Below are positions 14,676 to 22,676 of a DNA stretch of 26,894 nt, piece after piece. A model generated the notes under the pieces. That model had not been told where the DNA came from. It worked only from the letters and a program-made list of their open reading frames with translations, and ran no database searches. How positions within the stretch are numbered: position 1 is the stretch's first letter; each line of letters begins with the position of its first letter. This DNA comes from CAG-791 sp045113775 (GTDB taxonomy: Bacteria; Bacillota; Clostridia; Lachnospirales; Lachnospiraceae). The DNA lies in NCBI GenBank assembly GCA_045113775.1, contig JBGUJH010000086.1, positions 1-26,894 of the forward strand, read 5' to 3'. Made by a program: the position numbers and the translations under genes.

Positions 14676-15290
14676 TCAGCGCCCCTTTCCGTACCTTAGA
14701 GGCATGGAGATCTTCTCATTGAAGAACTGAATGACCGGGCCCATACAGAATGCAGTCAGTACTGTACCGATTCCTACGGTCGCTCCCAGAAGGCCCCCTG
14801 TCAGGACACAAATGAAATCCGTCGCAATACGGACGACTCTGAATGCCCATCCTTTTTTCTCGGATATCGTAAGGGCGATCCAGTCATACGCCGAGACTCC
14901 CATATCCGCGACAAAATACAGAGAAGCCGCAAGTGAAGCCAGAATAAGGGCAAGTATCATTAAGGCAACTCTCAGATAGACAGAAGGCGCAGGAAACGCC
15001 CTGTCCAGGATCACACCTGTGTACTCCACCACATATCCCAGAAGGAACAAATTGATGATCGTTCCTAATCCGATCATGCGCCTGTTAAAGAAAAACATGA
15101 ACGCAAGCAGGATTCCGTTCAAAATCACATAAAAGGTTCCGTAGGAAATCGGGGTAAGCCCCCACAATCCATGCGCGAAGACCTGGAACGGGTCCATTCC
15201 GAAAGCCGTGAAACCGAATATGCCCGCGGCTACGCCTGACAGGAGCACTCCTATTATGCACATGATCAATCGCTTTTTTGACTCATCCAT
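14676..15290 (-). CDS. YczE/YitT-type membrane protein
   Basis: An integral membrane protein of 204 residues with five or six hydrophobic segments, resembling the YczE/YyaS/YitT group, whose transport or regulatory role is not established. Typical features are the GVAAGIFGFTAFGMDPFQVF start and the MGVSAYDW and GTVLTAFCMGPVIQFF segments. The start at 15290 is selected by the GGAGGAAA site at about 15297-15303. A longer in-frame start would overlap the tetR stop. It follows tetR by 25 bases, so the two form a unit, and the regulator probably controls this exporter-like protein. Function beyond that is not known. Confidence 0.82.
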   Translation of the reverse strand: MDESKKRLIMCIIGVLLSGVAAGIFGFTAFGMDPFQVFAHGLWGLTPISYGTFYVILNGILLAFMFFFNRRMIGLGTIINLFLLGYVVEYTGVILDRAFPAPSVYLRVALMILALILASLAASLYFVADMGVSAYDWIALTISEKKGWAFRVVRIATDFICVLTGGLLGATVGIGTVLTAFCMGPVIQFFNEKISMPLRYGKGR

Positions 15291-15315
15291 TGAAGTTTCC
15301 TCCTTATATTCCGGC

Positions 15316-15870
15316 TCAAAGATTGTACCCAATGAGTTTCAGGTAGCAGTCCGCCAGTTTTTCCGGCGGCATCTCCATTTTGCTTCCGATCCACCATCTC
15401 ACGTCTTCCGCAAGACTCCCAACCAGATGATTCAAAGCAAATTCTTTTGGAACATCCTGCCTGATGCTGTCGGGATACTGCTCAAACATTGTAACCAGAT
15501 ATTCCTTAAAATACCGCATGAACAATTCGCCGCTCTCTCCGGAAAGGACTCCCAGCACATTTCCTTTGTTGTCCTTCAGGTGATAAAGCAGATGCGTGAT
15601 TTTCTCCTGCAGCCCATGGTCGGAAGAAGAAAAATCATGGGACGTCTCCGAATGCAGTTCATGTGAGAAAATATGGTCAAAAATATCCGTACACATCTCC
15701 TTCAGCAGCGCATCTTTCGTCTCGAAATGGGAATAGAACGTGCTTCTCCCGACATTTGCCCCGTTCAGGATCTCCTGCACTGTTATGTTATTAAAATGCT
15801 TCTCCTCCAGCAGCTTGTTAAAAGCCTGAAAGATAGCAGCTCGTGTTTTCTGCTGTCTTCTATCCATACT
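15316..15870 (-). CDS. TetR/AcrR family transcriptional regulator
   Basis: A 184-residue DNA-binding repressor. The N-terminal helix-turn-helix (KTRAAIFQAF, then ITVQEILNGANVGRSTFYSHFETKDALL, about 8-50) is typical of TetR. The C-terminal half is helical and would bind an unknown effector. The start at 15870 gives the usual MDRRQQKTR opening. A TTG at 15888 with AAAGGTGA very close upstream is an alternative. It is followed by yczE in the same transcript and is divergent from the EamA exporter at 16031. TGTTCA words in the shared upstream region are candidate operators, so it may control both directions. Confidence 0.9.
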   Translation of the reverse strand, partial: SMDRRQQKTRAAIFQAFNKLLEEKHFNNITVQEILNGANVGRSTFYSHFETKDALLKEMCTDIFDHIFSHELHSETSHDFSSSDHGLQEKITHLLYHLKDNKGNVLGVLSGESGELFMRYFKEYLVTMFEQYPDSIRQDVPKEFALNHLVGSLAEDVRWWIGSKMEMPPEKLADCYLKLIGYNL

Positions 15871-15915
15871 CTGCACTTTCCCGGACAAATCACCTTTCGA
15901 ACAAATTGCCTTTAT

Positions 15916-16029
15916 TGTTCAGTAATGAACTTCGTCTCACATCTGTTTGTTGTGATCAACCGCCGTAATCTTCTAAAATTATATCAAACAATATGTTCAT
16001 TATCAAACTCCCTGTTTTGGAGATGTTCA
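15916..16029. promoter_or_regulatory. Divergent regulatory region with TGTTCA boxes
   Basis: GTTCA-GTAA-TGAAC (15917-15930) is an inverted repeat suited to a TetR dimer. Further TGTTCA words occur at 15994-15999 and 16024-16029, the last overlapping the ribosome site region of the plus-strand gene. Binding by the adjacent TetR protein is inference. Confidence 0.4.
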
Positions 16030-16030
16030 A

Positions 16031-16900
16031 ATGAAACCAGACATGAAACATGGCATATTCCTGGCGGTCCTCGCTGCCGGGCTCTATGCCTTAAGCTCAC
16101 CCTTTTCCAAATTGCTGCTGCCGTTCATGCCGTCCACTCTGATGGCAGGATTTCTTTATCTGGGAGCCGGGCTCGGTATGACAGCACTCGCTCTCAGCAG
16201 AAAAGCTGCCGGGAGACCGGAGACTGAAGCACGCCTTACCCGAAAAGAACTTCCCTATACAATTGCGATGATCATACTGGATATCGCAGCTCCTATAAGC
16301 CTGCTGTTCGGTCTTACCATGACCACTGCCGCAAACGCTTCCCTGCTGAATAACTTTGAGATCGTTGCGACAGCGATCATCGCGCTGATGATTTTCAAGG
16401 AAGCAATCTCCGCGAGACTATGGCTCGGTATCCTGTTTGTAACTGCATCCTGCGCTCTTTTGTCCTTTGAAGACATCTCAAGCCTGCAGTTCAATTTAGG
16501 ATCCCTCTTTGTACTGCTCGCCTGCATTCTATGGGGTATCGAGAACAACTGCACAAGGAAGCTTTCTTCCAAAGATCCCCTTGAGATCGTCATGGTCAAA
16601 GGTATCTTTTCAGGACTGGGGTCAGTCATGATCGGTCTCGTCTGCGGAGAGCGGGTCCACCACCTGTGGGCGATCCCGCTGGTCCTGCTGCTTGGATTTG
16701 TCGCATATGGACTCAGTATCTATTATTATGTCTACGCCCAGAGACTCCTCGGCGCCGCCCGTACGAGCGCTTACTATGCGGTCGCTCCTTTCATTGGCGC
16801 TTTCCTGTCACTTATCATCTTTCGCGAAGTCCCCGGAGTCCTGTTCCTCGCTGCCCTGGCGCTAATGGCCGTCGGCGCGTGGCTCTCTTCCGGCGACTAA
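16031..16900 (+). CDS. EamA/DMT-family membrane transporter
   Basis: A ten-segment drug/metabolite exporter of 289 residues. It is built of two EamA halves: the first ends around ANASLLNNFEIVATAIIALMIFKE, and the second around RTSAYYAVAPFIGAFLSLIIFREV, the classical family signatures. The substrate is unknown. The start at 16031 follows TTGGAG (16016-16021). It is transcribed away from the tetR-yczE pair across a short region with TGTTCA boxes, so the TetR protein is its likely regulator. No terminator is obvious; the next gene, a GPH symporter, is convergent. Confidence 0.9.
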   Translation: MKPDMKHGIFLAVLAAGLYALSSPFSKLLLPFMPSTLMAGFLYLGAGLGMTALALSRKAAGRPETEARLTRKELPYTIAMIILDIAAPISLLFGLTMTTAANASLLNNFEIVATAIIALMIFKEAISARLWLGILFVTASCALLSFEDISSLQFNLGSLFVLLACILWGIENNCTRKLSSKDPLEIVMVKGIFSGLGSVMIGLVCGERVHHLWAIPLVLLLGFVAYGLSIYYYVYAQRLLGAARTSAYYAVAPFIGAFLSLIIFREVPGVLFLAALALMAVGAWLSSGD

Positions 16901-16970
16901 TTTACTTTATTTATGTGGTTGTCGCATATCACAATCCCCTCTTTTGACATTCCGTATATTCTTTTCTGTC

Positions 16971-18479
16971 TTACTGCTTATTTGCGGCAGCTGCTTTCTC
17001 CTGATTTTCCCTGATCTTCTGCTGATCCTCTTCCGCGTACTTCTCGACGTCCATTCTCCACAGAATAACAATAGATATAAAAAAGGAAAGAATATCCATA
17101 CCCAGATAGACGAAGACCATGACCTTCTCAGCCGACGCAGGCTGCCTCGCGAGAGCCGCGTTATAACCTGCCGCGCCGAGCAGTCCGCTTACAACTCCTA
17201 CCGCCAGGCCCAGGAGACCCACCATAATAGAACCGTAGATCGACATTGTAAAGCCGTCGCTCCTGAACCCGTTCTTAGCCTCCAGGTGATCGAGAACATC
17301 TGAGATGACCGCCAGCATGACATACTGCGAAGGGATGATTCCGACTGCCTTGAGCACAACGCCGGCACAGACCATTATGAAATTATGTACGTCCAGGAAA
17401 GCGACGGCGCCGCCCAGCACAGAGAAGATCAGACCTATGACGATCGCGCGTTTTTTGCCCAGCTTGTTGGCAAGGGGCCACGCAATGACCATGCCGACAG
17501 CAGACGGCAGGCCGCCGATAAGGCCCAGCATGCTCATCAGGGCGCCTGATGCGCTCTCCGGATCTGCGGCAGAAAGAACACTGTCGAACATCCAGCGCGC
17601 GTAGAAACTCATGGAGGTATTCTTGATCAGCTGACCCATCAGGAAGAAGAACACAAAGAGAATGACCATCCACCAGTATTTATCCTGTGTACAGGCATTT
17701 ACGTGGTTCTTCATGGGAATGGCTTCAGCCGCTTGCGGGAGATCCATGGTCTCCTCGGTGATCCGCTCTCTTGTGAAATAATACTCCAGAATGATGCCGA
17801 AAGACGTGACCAGCGCAAAGACGATCGAGAGCACTCTCCAGTGAGCATAGGAAGCTGCGACATCCAGAGAAGTGCCATTGTAGGAGAACATGTAGCTCTG
17901 CAGCAGTATCGGGACTACGATACTGGCTCCGACGCCGGCAGCCGCAACCATAGACGCGTTGGACATAGTGGCCAGAAGACCTCTCTTGTCCGTGTCACGT
18001 GTGGACAGGGAGACCATTGAGCTGTGCGCTGTGTAGTAGCAGGGATAAGCAATCGAATAATAAAGGTTATAACAGACCGCGATCCAGATCATCTGCAGCG
18101 CTGAACCATTGTTAGGAGATTCGAACATCAAAATGATAGCCACTGCCATGAGCGGGATAGATGCGAACAGATATGGGCGGGCTTTGCCTGCCGTAGTCCT
18201 GGTGTTGTCGATCCACTTTCCTACCATCAGATTTCCGAGCACAACGAAAACAACGGAAACGATCGGAAGGAGCGCCGCGAATGCTCCTGCCCCGAATTTG
18301 GTCCATCCCAGAACATCCGCGTAATATCTGGTCATGTAAGCGCCGAAGATTGAGTTGGCAAGCATCGCACAAAACGGTGCCAAAAAATAGCCAAGTGCGA
18401 TCTCCTGAATTTTGACCTCGTCGTTGTTGATCCTGGTCTTGAGAACAGGCTGCTCTACTGCTTTTTTCAAAAAGTCCAT
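16971..18479 (-). CDS. GPH-family (MFS_2) sugar:cation symporter
   Basis: A twelve-segment transporter of 502 residues resembling glycoside-pentoside-hexuronide:cation symporters of the LacS/MelB type. It takes up a sugar or glycoside with sodium or protons. Signs are LGYFLAPFCAMLANSIFGAYMTRYYADVL near the N-terminus, MVGKWIDNTRTTAGKARPYL in the cytoplasmic loop between segments 2 and 3, and KRAIVIGLIFSVLGG in the second half. The start at 18479 is set by GGAGGGAA; an upstream in-frame ATG lacks a site. It lies 114 bases downstream of the tartrate/malate-type dehydrogenase gene with a hairpin between, so it may or may not share its transcript. The substrate cannot be read from the sequence. 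Confidence 0.9.
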   Translation of the reverse strand: MDFLKKAVEQPVLKTRINNDEVKIQEIALGYFLAPFCAMLANSIFGAYMTRYYADVLGWTKFGAGAFAALLPIVSVVFVVLGNLMVGKWIDNTRTTAGKARPYLFASIPLMAVAIILMFESPNNGSALQMIWIAVCYNLYYSIAYPCYYTAHSSMVSLSTRDTDKRGLLATMSNASMVAAAGVGASIVVPILLQSYMFSYNGTSLDVAASYAHWRVLSIVFALVTSFGIILEYYFTRERITEETMDLPQAAEAIPMKNHVNACTQDKYWWMVILFVFFFLMGQLIKNTSMSFYARWMFDSVLSAADPESASGALMSMLGLIGGLPSAVGMVIAWPLANKLGKKRAIVIGLIFSVLGGAVAFLDVHNFIMVCAGVVLKAVGIIPSQYVMLAVISDVLDHLEAKNGFRSDGFTMSIYGSIMVGLLGLAVGVVSGLLGAAGYNAALARQPASAEKVMVFVYLGMDILSFFISIVILWRMDVEKYAEEDQQKIRENQEKAAAANKQ

Positions 18480-18540
18480 TGTGTTCCCTCCACGTCTAAT
18501 CAACATTATGCTGAATGCCTGCGCTGATTCGCAAGAGTCA

Positions 18541-18569
18541 AAGCCGCCGAAGCTGACCTTCAGCGGCTT
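18541..18569 (-). terminator. Possible terminator after the dehydrogenase gene
   Basis: AAGCCGC (18541-18547) pairs with GCGGCTT (18563-18569), with an inner GAAG/CTTC stem. On the minus strand it is followed by a short T-rich stretch (TTTGACTCTT), so termination would be partial. Confidence 0.5.
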
Positions 18570-18593
18570 ATATCAATTATGCCATATTTTACT

Positions 18594-19661
18594 TTATTTT
18601 TTAAGCAGTTCTACGAACGCGTCTCCGCATTCAGAGGTCTTCGCGCTGCCGCCCTGATCTGGCGTCAGCTTATCTCTGTGCTCCGTCAGCATCACTTCCA
18701 TCGTGTCCAATATCTTCCTGCCAAGTTCCTCATATCCGAAGAAATCCAGCAGCTGGGAAGCGGACCAGATCGCCGCCAGCGGATTGGCAATCTGTTTGCC
18801 GGCAATATCCGGCGCCGAGCCGTGGATCGGCTCAAACATGGAGGGGAATTTCCTCTCCGGATTCAGGTTGGCGCCTGCTGCCAGTCCCATGCCGCCTGCG
18901 ATCGCCGCCCCAAGATCGGTCAAAATATCGCCGAACAGGTTGGATGTGACCACGATCTGGAACCTCGAAGGATCCTTGACCATGAACATGGACGCCGCGT
19001 CCACAAGGAGCGAGTGCGTTTCCACATCCGGGTATTCCTCTCCCACTTCCTTGAAAACACTGTCCCAGAAGACCATCGAGTAGTTAAGGGCGTTTGCCTT
19101 GCTGACACTGGTGAGCGTCTTGTGCTCCTTTCTCGCCAGCTCATAGGCGTATCGGATGACGCGCTCCGTTCCTTTGCGGGAGAAGACGCTGTCCTGGATG
19201 ACCACCTCATTAGGCTGCCCCTTATAGAGCCAAGCGCCCTGCCCGGAGTATTCTCCTTCCGTGTTCTCCCGGATGAAGGTCATATCGATCTCTTCTTCCT
19301 TCACATCTTTCAGCGGGCACTGCGCACCTTTCAATAGTTTGACCGGTCTCAAATTGATGTACTGGTCAAAATCGTGCCGGATCCTGATCAGCAGGTCCCT
19401 CAGAGAGATATTGTCCGGAACACCGGGATATCCTACTGCACCCAGAAGGATCGCGTCATATTTTGCCAGAATATCGATGCCGTCTTCCGGCATCATCCGG
19501 CCGGTCTTCAAATAATACTCGCATCCCCAGGGGAAATCCGTGAAGGCAAACCGAAAGCTTCCGTCGATCGAGGCTGCTGCGTCCAGCACTTTTTTGCACT
19601 CCGCCATGACCTCCGGTCCGATTCCGTCTCCTGCTACAACTGCGATCCGATATTCCTTCAT
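18594..19661 (-). CDS. Tartrate/D-malate-type dehydrogenase (decarboxylating)
   Basis: A member of the isocitrate/isopropylmalate dehydrogenase superfamily, 355 residues, NAD- and metal-dependent. VAGDGIGPEV opens the fold. The segment FDQYINLRPVKLL favours the tartrate/D-malate subgroup over 3-isopropylmalate dehydrogenase. VSKANALNYS carries the catalytic lysine, and NLFGDILTDLGAAIAGG supplies the metal-binding aspartates. The start at 19661 follows a GGAGG site. No leuA, leuC or leuD lies nearby, which also argues against leucine synthesis. It is 52 bases downstream of a glycosyltransferase gene on the same strand and probably shares its transcript. D-malate or tartrate use is inferred from family resemblance; the exact substrate is uncertain. 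Confidence 0.88.
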   Translation of the reverse strand: MKEYRIAVVAGDGIGPEVMAECKKVLDAAASIDGSFRFAFTDFPWGCEYYLKTGRMMPEDGIDILAKYDAILLGAVGYPGVPDNISLRDLLIRIRHDFDQYINLRPVKLLKGAQCPLKDVKEEEIDMTFIRENTEGEYSGQGAWLYKGQPNEVVIQDSVFSRKGTERVIRYAYELARKEHKTLTSVSKANALNYSMVFWDSVFKEVGEEYPDVETHSLLVDAASMFMVKDPSRFQIVVTSNLFGDILTDLGAAIAGGMGLAAGANLNPERKFPSMFEPIHGSAPDIAGKQIANPLAAIWSASQLLDFFGYEELGRKILDTMEVMLTEHRDKLTPDQGGSAKTSECGDAFVELLKK

Positions 19662-19713
19662 ACTGCCTCCAAGTGGTTAAGTTTCATTGTTCAGTCATCC
19701 CCATAGGTTGATA

Positions 19714-20880
19714 TCATTCTTGCTTTGCCGCGATCTCTTCCAGAAACGCTCTCGCTTCCTTCGCACCGCCGCATCTGTGGAAGCTCTCGGAAATCTTTAC
19801 AGCATTTTCCTTATAGGAAGGTTCCGTGAGCACCTTTGTTAAGGCCTTCCGAATATCTTCCTCCGAGATCGACTTCAGCATGACGCCGGCGCCGAGTTCC
19901 TCCGTTCTCTTTGCTACAGCGCCTTGTTCAGGCGTCTGGGGAAATAATACCAGCGGCGCTTCAAAATACAGACCTTCGGACGCGGAATTCATCCCGCAAT
20001 GAGTGATGAACGCGTCCGTGATGGAAAGCACCGCCATCTGGTCCACGGACTCATAGACCTGAATATTGTCCGGCAGTTCGTCAAAGTGTTCCGTGTTAGT
20101 CCCCATGGAGATGATGACCTGCCAGTCTGTCTGTCCCAGCACATGAATGCAGTTCCTGTAGAACTCTTTGTTCTGGTTGACCGTTCCCATTGAAATGTAC
20201 ACGGTCTTCTCCGCCGTTTTCTCATAGTGCTCCTTGATAGGACGGATCGACGGCCCGATAAAGTGATACCGGTCAGAAAAAGTATCTGAACAGGGCTGGA
20301 AATATTTTGACGTATAGACGATCGTGTTGGTCTCGTTGTCGTTCTGCACGATATCCAGGATACCTTTCACGGGATATCCTTTTTCCTGCAGGCGCCTGAT
20401 CTGCTTGTTGATCTTGGGCATGGTGAAGAGCATCTTCGCGATGTCCCACGGCGTCTCTTTCATGTACTTTGACGAATAGCGGTTGAAAGCGAAGGTCGTC
20501 GTTGAACACACATAAGGAAGTCTGTGCTTCATGGCGACCAGCTTTCCCCAGAAAGCAACAGAATCCGAGACGACAAGCTCCGGCTTGATCTCGCCGACTT
20601 TCTCCGTCGTCATCTCATCCAGGGCCAGCGTCGAGGAGACCAGGAGCTCTGTAGCAAAAGCCTTGTCCTTGCCTACCCGGTCTGCATTCTCCTTGTCTTC
20701 CATCTCGAAATCATAGCCGTCGCAGCCGATAAACTTTGCGCCCGCCTGCTCGATCTTCTCCCGGAACATTTCAAAAGAAAAGTAATATACCTGATGCCCG
20801 GCATCTGTCAGTTCCTTTACAATGCCAAGGGTCGGATTTGTATGCCCATGAGCCGGAATGCAGAACCATGCGATCTTCAT
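19714..20880 (-). CDS. MGT-type glycosyltransferase (GT1, macrolide glycosyltransferase-like)
   Basis: A UDP-sugar-dependent glycosyltransferase of the GT-B fold, 388 residues, cytoplasmic. The N-terminus IPAHGHTNPTLGIVKELTDAGHQV is the acceptor-domain signature, with the catalytic His. The sugar-donor motif appears as THCGMNSASEGLYFEAPLVLFP followed by Q.PEQ near residues 288-318. Family members such as YjiC-type and macrolide enzymes glucosylate small hydrophobic molecules, so detoxification or modification of a small molecule is plausible. The acceptor is unknown. The start overlaps the xth stop by ATGA, indicating coupled translation with the upstream nuclease. Confidence 0.9.
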   Translation of the reverse strand: MKIAWFCIPAHGHTNPTLGIVKELTDAGHQVYYFSFEMFREKIEQAGAKFIGCDGYDFEMEDKENADRVGKDKAFATELLVSSTLALDEMTTEKVGEIKPELVVSDSVAFWGKLVAMKHRLPYVCSTTTFAFNRYSSKYMKETPWDIAKMLFTMPKINKQIRRLQEKGYPVKGILDIVQNDNETNTIVYTSKYFQPCSDTFSDRYHFIGPSIRPIKEHYEKTAEKTVYISMGTVNQNKEFYRNCIHVLGQTDWQVIISMGTNTEHFDELPDNIQVYESVDQMAVLSITDAFITHCGMNSASEGLYFEAPLVLFPQTPEQGAVAKRTEELGAGVMLKSISEEDIRKALTKVLTEPSYKENAVKISESFHRCGGAKEARAFLEEIAAKQE

Positions 20881-21710
20881 TTTAAGTCAACCTCCAACAG
20901 TATCGGCGCGTGGTCCTGTCTCGGACCCGAATCGATCATCTCCGATCGCTTCACCTGCTCTTTGATCCGGTCGCTGACCAGGAAATAGTCGATCCTCCAT
21001 CCCGAATTATTCGTCTTACTTGTCCTGACTCTCTGGGCCCACCAGGAATAGACGTCTTTCACGTCCCCGTGCACATATCGGAAGGTATCCGTGAACCCTC
21101 TGGCCAACAGGTTTGTGAAGCCTTCTCTCTCTTCATCCGTAAATCCCGCCGACATATGATTGGACTCGGGGTGAGCCAGGTCGATCTCCTTGTGCGCCAC
21201 ATTGAAGTCGCCGCATGCGATCACGGGTTTCTCCTGATCCAGCTGCGCCAAATAATCCGCGTAGCATTTGTCCCATTCCTGGCGCTCGCCCAGTCTCTTC
21301 AGGCCGTCTCCCGCGTTCGGTGTATATACGTTGACAAAATAGAAATCGCCGCAGTCCAGAACAAGCAGCCTTCCCTCGTCGTCCATGGTACTAGGCGCGC
21401 CGATCCTGGGCACTATTTTCTCAGCCTTGAGCGCTTCCTTGCTGAGGATCATCGTTCCCGCGTAGCCCTTTCTTGCGGGCGGCTCCGAGCTCACCCACTC
21501 GACACGGTACCCGGGGAATAATGACGTCAAGGCTTCCGTGTGCTTTTTGGCAGGTCCCGCAGCCGGCAGTTTTGTTTCCTGTATGGCGATAAGATCAGCG
21601 TCTTCCTTCGCCAATGTGACAAGTACATCTCTCGACAGCTGCGCTCTGGGGGAATCTGAAGTCAGAGCTGCATTCAGAGAATCTATGTTCCAGGATATCA
21701 GTTTGAGCAT
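20877..21710 (-). CDS. Exodeoxyribonuclease III / AP endonuclease
   Basis: A DNA repair nuclease of the ExoIII/APE1 family, 277 residues, cutting at abasic sites and degrading 3' ends with magnesium. Family motifs appear in order: ISWNIDSLNA, IQETK with metal ligand Glu45, NVYTPN, GDFNVAH (catalytic Asp/Asn), IDYFLVS and QDHAPILLE with the catalytic His. The C-terminal RTSKTNNSGWRIDY matches the exoA/xth type. The start follows AGGGAG. It opens a minus-strand unit with the glycosyltransferase by a 4-base overlap. The pairing of a repair enzyme with a small-molecule glycosyltransferase is unusual. The closest named types are exoA/xth, and I give no symbol because the subtype is not certain. 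Confidence 0.94.
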   Translation of the reverse strand: MLKLISWNIDSLNAALTSDSPRAQLSRDVLVTLAKEDADLIAIQETKLPAAGPAKKHTEALTSLFPGYRVEWVSSEPPARKGYAGTMILSKEALKAEKIVPRIGAPSTMDDEGRLLVLDCGDFYFVNVYTPNAGDGLKRLGERQEWDKCYADYLAQLDQEKPVIACGDFNVAHKEIDLAHPESNHMSAGFTDEEREGFTNLLARGFTDTFRYVHGDVKDVYSWWAQRVRTSKTNNSGWRIDYFLVSDRIKEQVKRSEMIDSGPRQDHAPILLEVDLK

Positions 21711-21756
21711 ATGTATCTCCCTATTTGAAATGATTTATTTAGGTATTGCACTAATA

Positions 21757-21785
21757 ATTATAATAATCGCGGAATAATTAAACAA
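21757..21785 (-). promoter_or_regulatory. Promoter of the xth-glycosyltransferase unit
   Basis: On the minus strand TTGTTT (21785-21780) and TATAAT (21762-21757) are separated by 17 bases, about 46 bases ahead of the start codon. Confidence 0.65.
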
Positions 21786-21799
21786 CGCAGAAAACCAAG

Positions 21800-21848
21800 T
21801 AAAAAGTTCCTGCCGCCCGGAGCTCCAACTGCTCCGGTGACAGGAACT
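21800..21848 (-). terminator. Terminator of the XRE gene
   Basis: AGTTCCTG (21805-21812) pairs with CAGGAACT (21841-21848), with an inner CCGGAGC/GCTCCGG stem. A T-tract follows on the minus strand. It ends the gene whose stop is at 21880. Confidence 0.9.
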
Positions 21849-21879
21849 GATTATTACCTTACTGTTTTTATTGTTTTCC

Positions 21880-22551
21880 CTATCCAAACAGCATTTTTGC
21901 TGCCTTCTCTAATTCCCTGCGCTCCTCTGAATCATCGTATCCGATTTCCTTATCATCAATACCCTTAATGACATCGATCGAATACAGTCCGTCGCGATTG
22001 CAGTAGAAAAGGATTTTCTTAACTCCCCTGATCTTAAATCTTGCTTCGGAAGCTCCTTCCGGATACAGTTTTACCATCTGTATTTCATCAGAAGACACCG
22101 CTGCCACAAAGGAAATATAGTGCTCCTTTGTCATGCTGTGATCGATCCGCACATAGTATTCATCCTCGACGCGGTCAATAAAGATCATGTGCTTCTCATC
22201 CGTGGCTTCCGCAATAAGCGGTGTGAGCAGTATGCCATGGCAATGGATGGCCGCCTCTCCCATACTGTGGATCGCGTTCCCGCAGACCGGACATACGTAA
22301 AACTTTGACCGCAGCATATTTGCGGATACATTCGCATTCCTGATTGTATTCCCGGAGATCAGCTCCGTCACTGAAATCTTAAATGCCTTCGCAATAGGCT
22401 CCAGCAAGGTAATATCCGGATATCCCTTTCCCGTCTCCCATTTCGATATAGTCTTATCGCTGACCCCAAGCTTCTCTGCCAGCTGGAGCTGAGTCATTTT
22501 GTTCTTCTCACGCAGTTCCCGTATAATTGTCCCTGTAACATATTGGTTCAT
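21880..22551 (-). CDS. XRE-type regulator with a desulfoferrodoxin-like C-terminal domain
   Basis: A 223-residue probable transcription regulator. Residues about 6-66 form a Cro/CI helix-turn-helix (IIRELREKNKMTQLQLAEKLGVSDKTISKWETGKGYPDI). A Cys87-x2-Cys90 pair then opens a domain resembling desulfoferrodoxin/superoxide reductase. The H..HYI spacing of the iron site appears as His138 and His144 in DHSMTKEHYISF, an upstream His121 (EKH) fits the first ligand, and Cys184 sits in FYCNRDG. The fourth His, expected at 187 (CN.HG), is Asp. The tail may thus be a metal or redox sensor, or a degenerate domain. The start follows GGAGGTGA, and the gene is monocistronic with a terminator at 21800. Confidence 0.85.
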   Translation of the reverse strand: MNQYVTGTIIRELREKNKMTQLQLAEKLGVSDKTISKWETGKGYPDITLLEPIAKAFKISVTELISGNTIRNANVSANMLRSKFYVCPVCGNAIHSMGEAAIHCHGILLTPLIAEATDEKHMIFIDRVEDEYYVRIDHSMTKEHYISFVAAVSSDEIQMVKLYPEGASEARFKIRGVKKILFYCNRDGLYSIDVIKGIDDKEIGYDDSEERRELEKAAKMLFG

Positions 22552-22630
22552 TTGCTTATCACCTCCATGTACAGATTGTAAATCAGTGCCTCACAGAACA
22601 CTACCTACGGAAAGTAGAGTTGATTGTTAA

Positions 22631-22647
22631 GGCTCGCAGAGCGAGCC
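22631..22647. repeat. GGCTCGC-AGA-GCGAGCC palindrome after the MATE gene
   Basis: A perfect 7-bp inverted repeat around 3 bases, 30 bases past the MATE stop. No good T-run follows, so it may be a REP-like palindrome or a weak terminator. It is related to the words at 4637-4667 and 24101-24116. Confidence 0.6.
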
Positions 22648-22676
22648 GCTACGTCGCGTTATAACGACATTTGTTA

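Noticed and set aside
18594..19661. 3-Isopropylmalate dehydrogenase (leuB)
   Set aside because: The FDQYINLRP segment fits tartrate/D-malate dehydrogenases and no other leucine gene is nearby.
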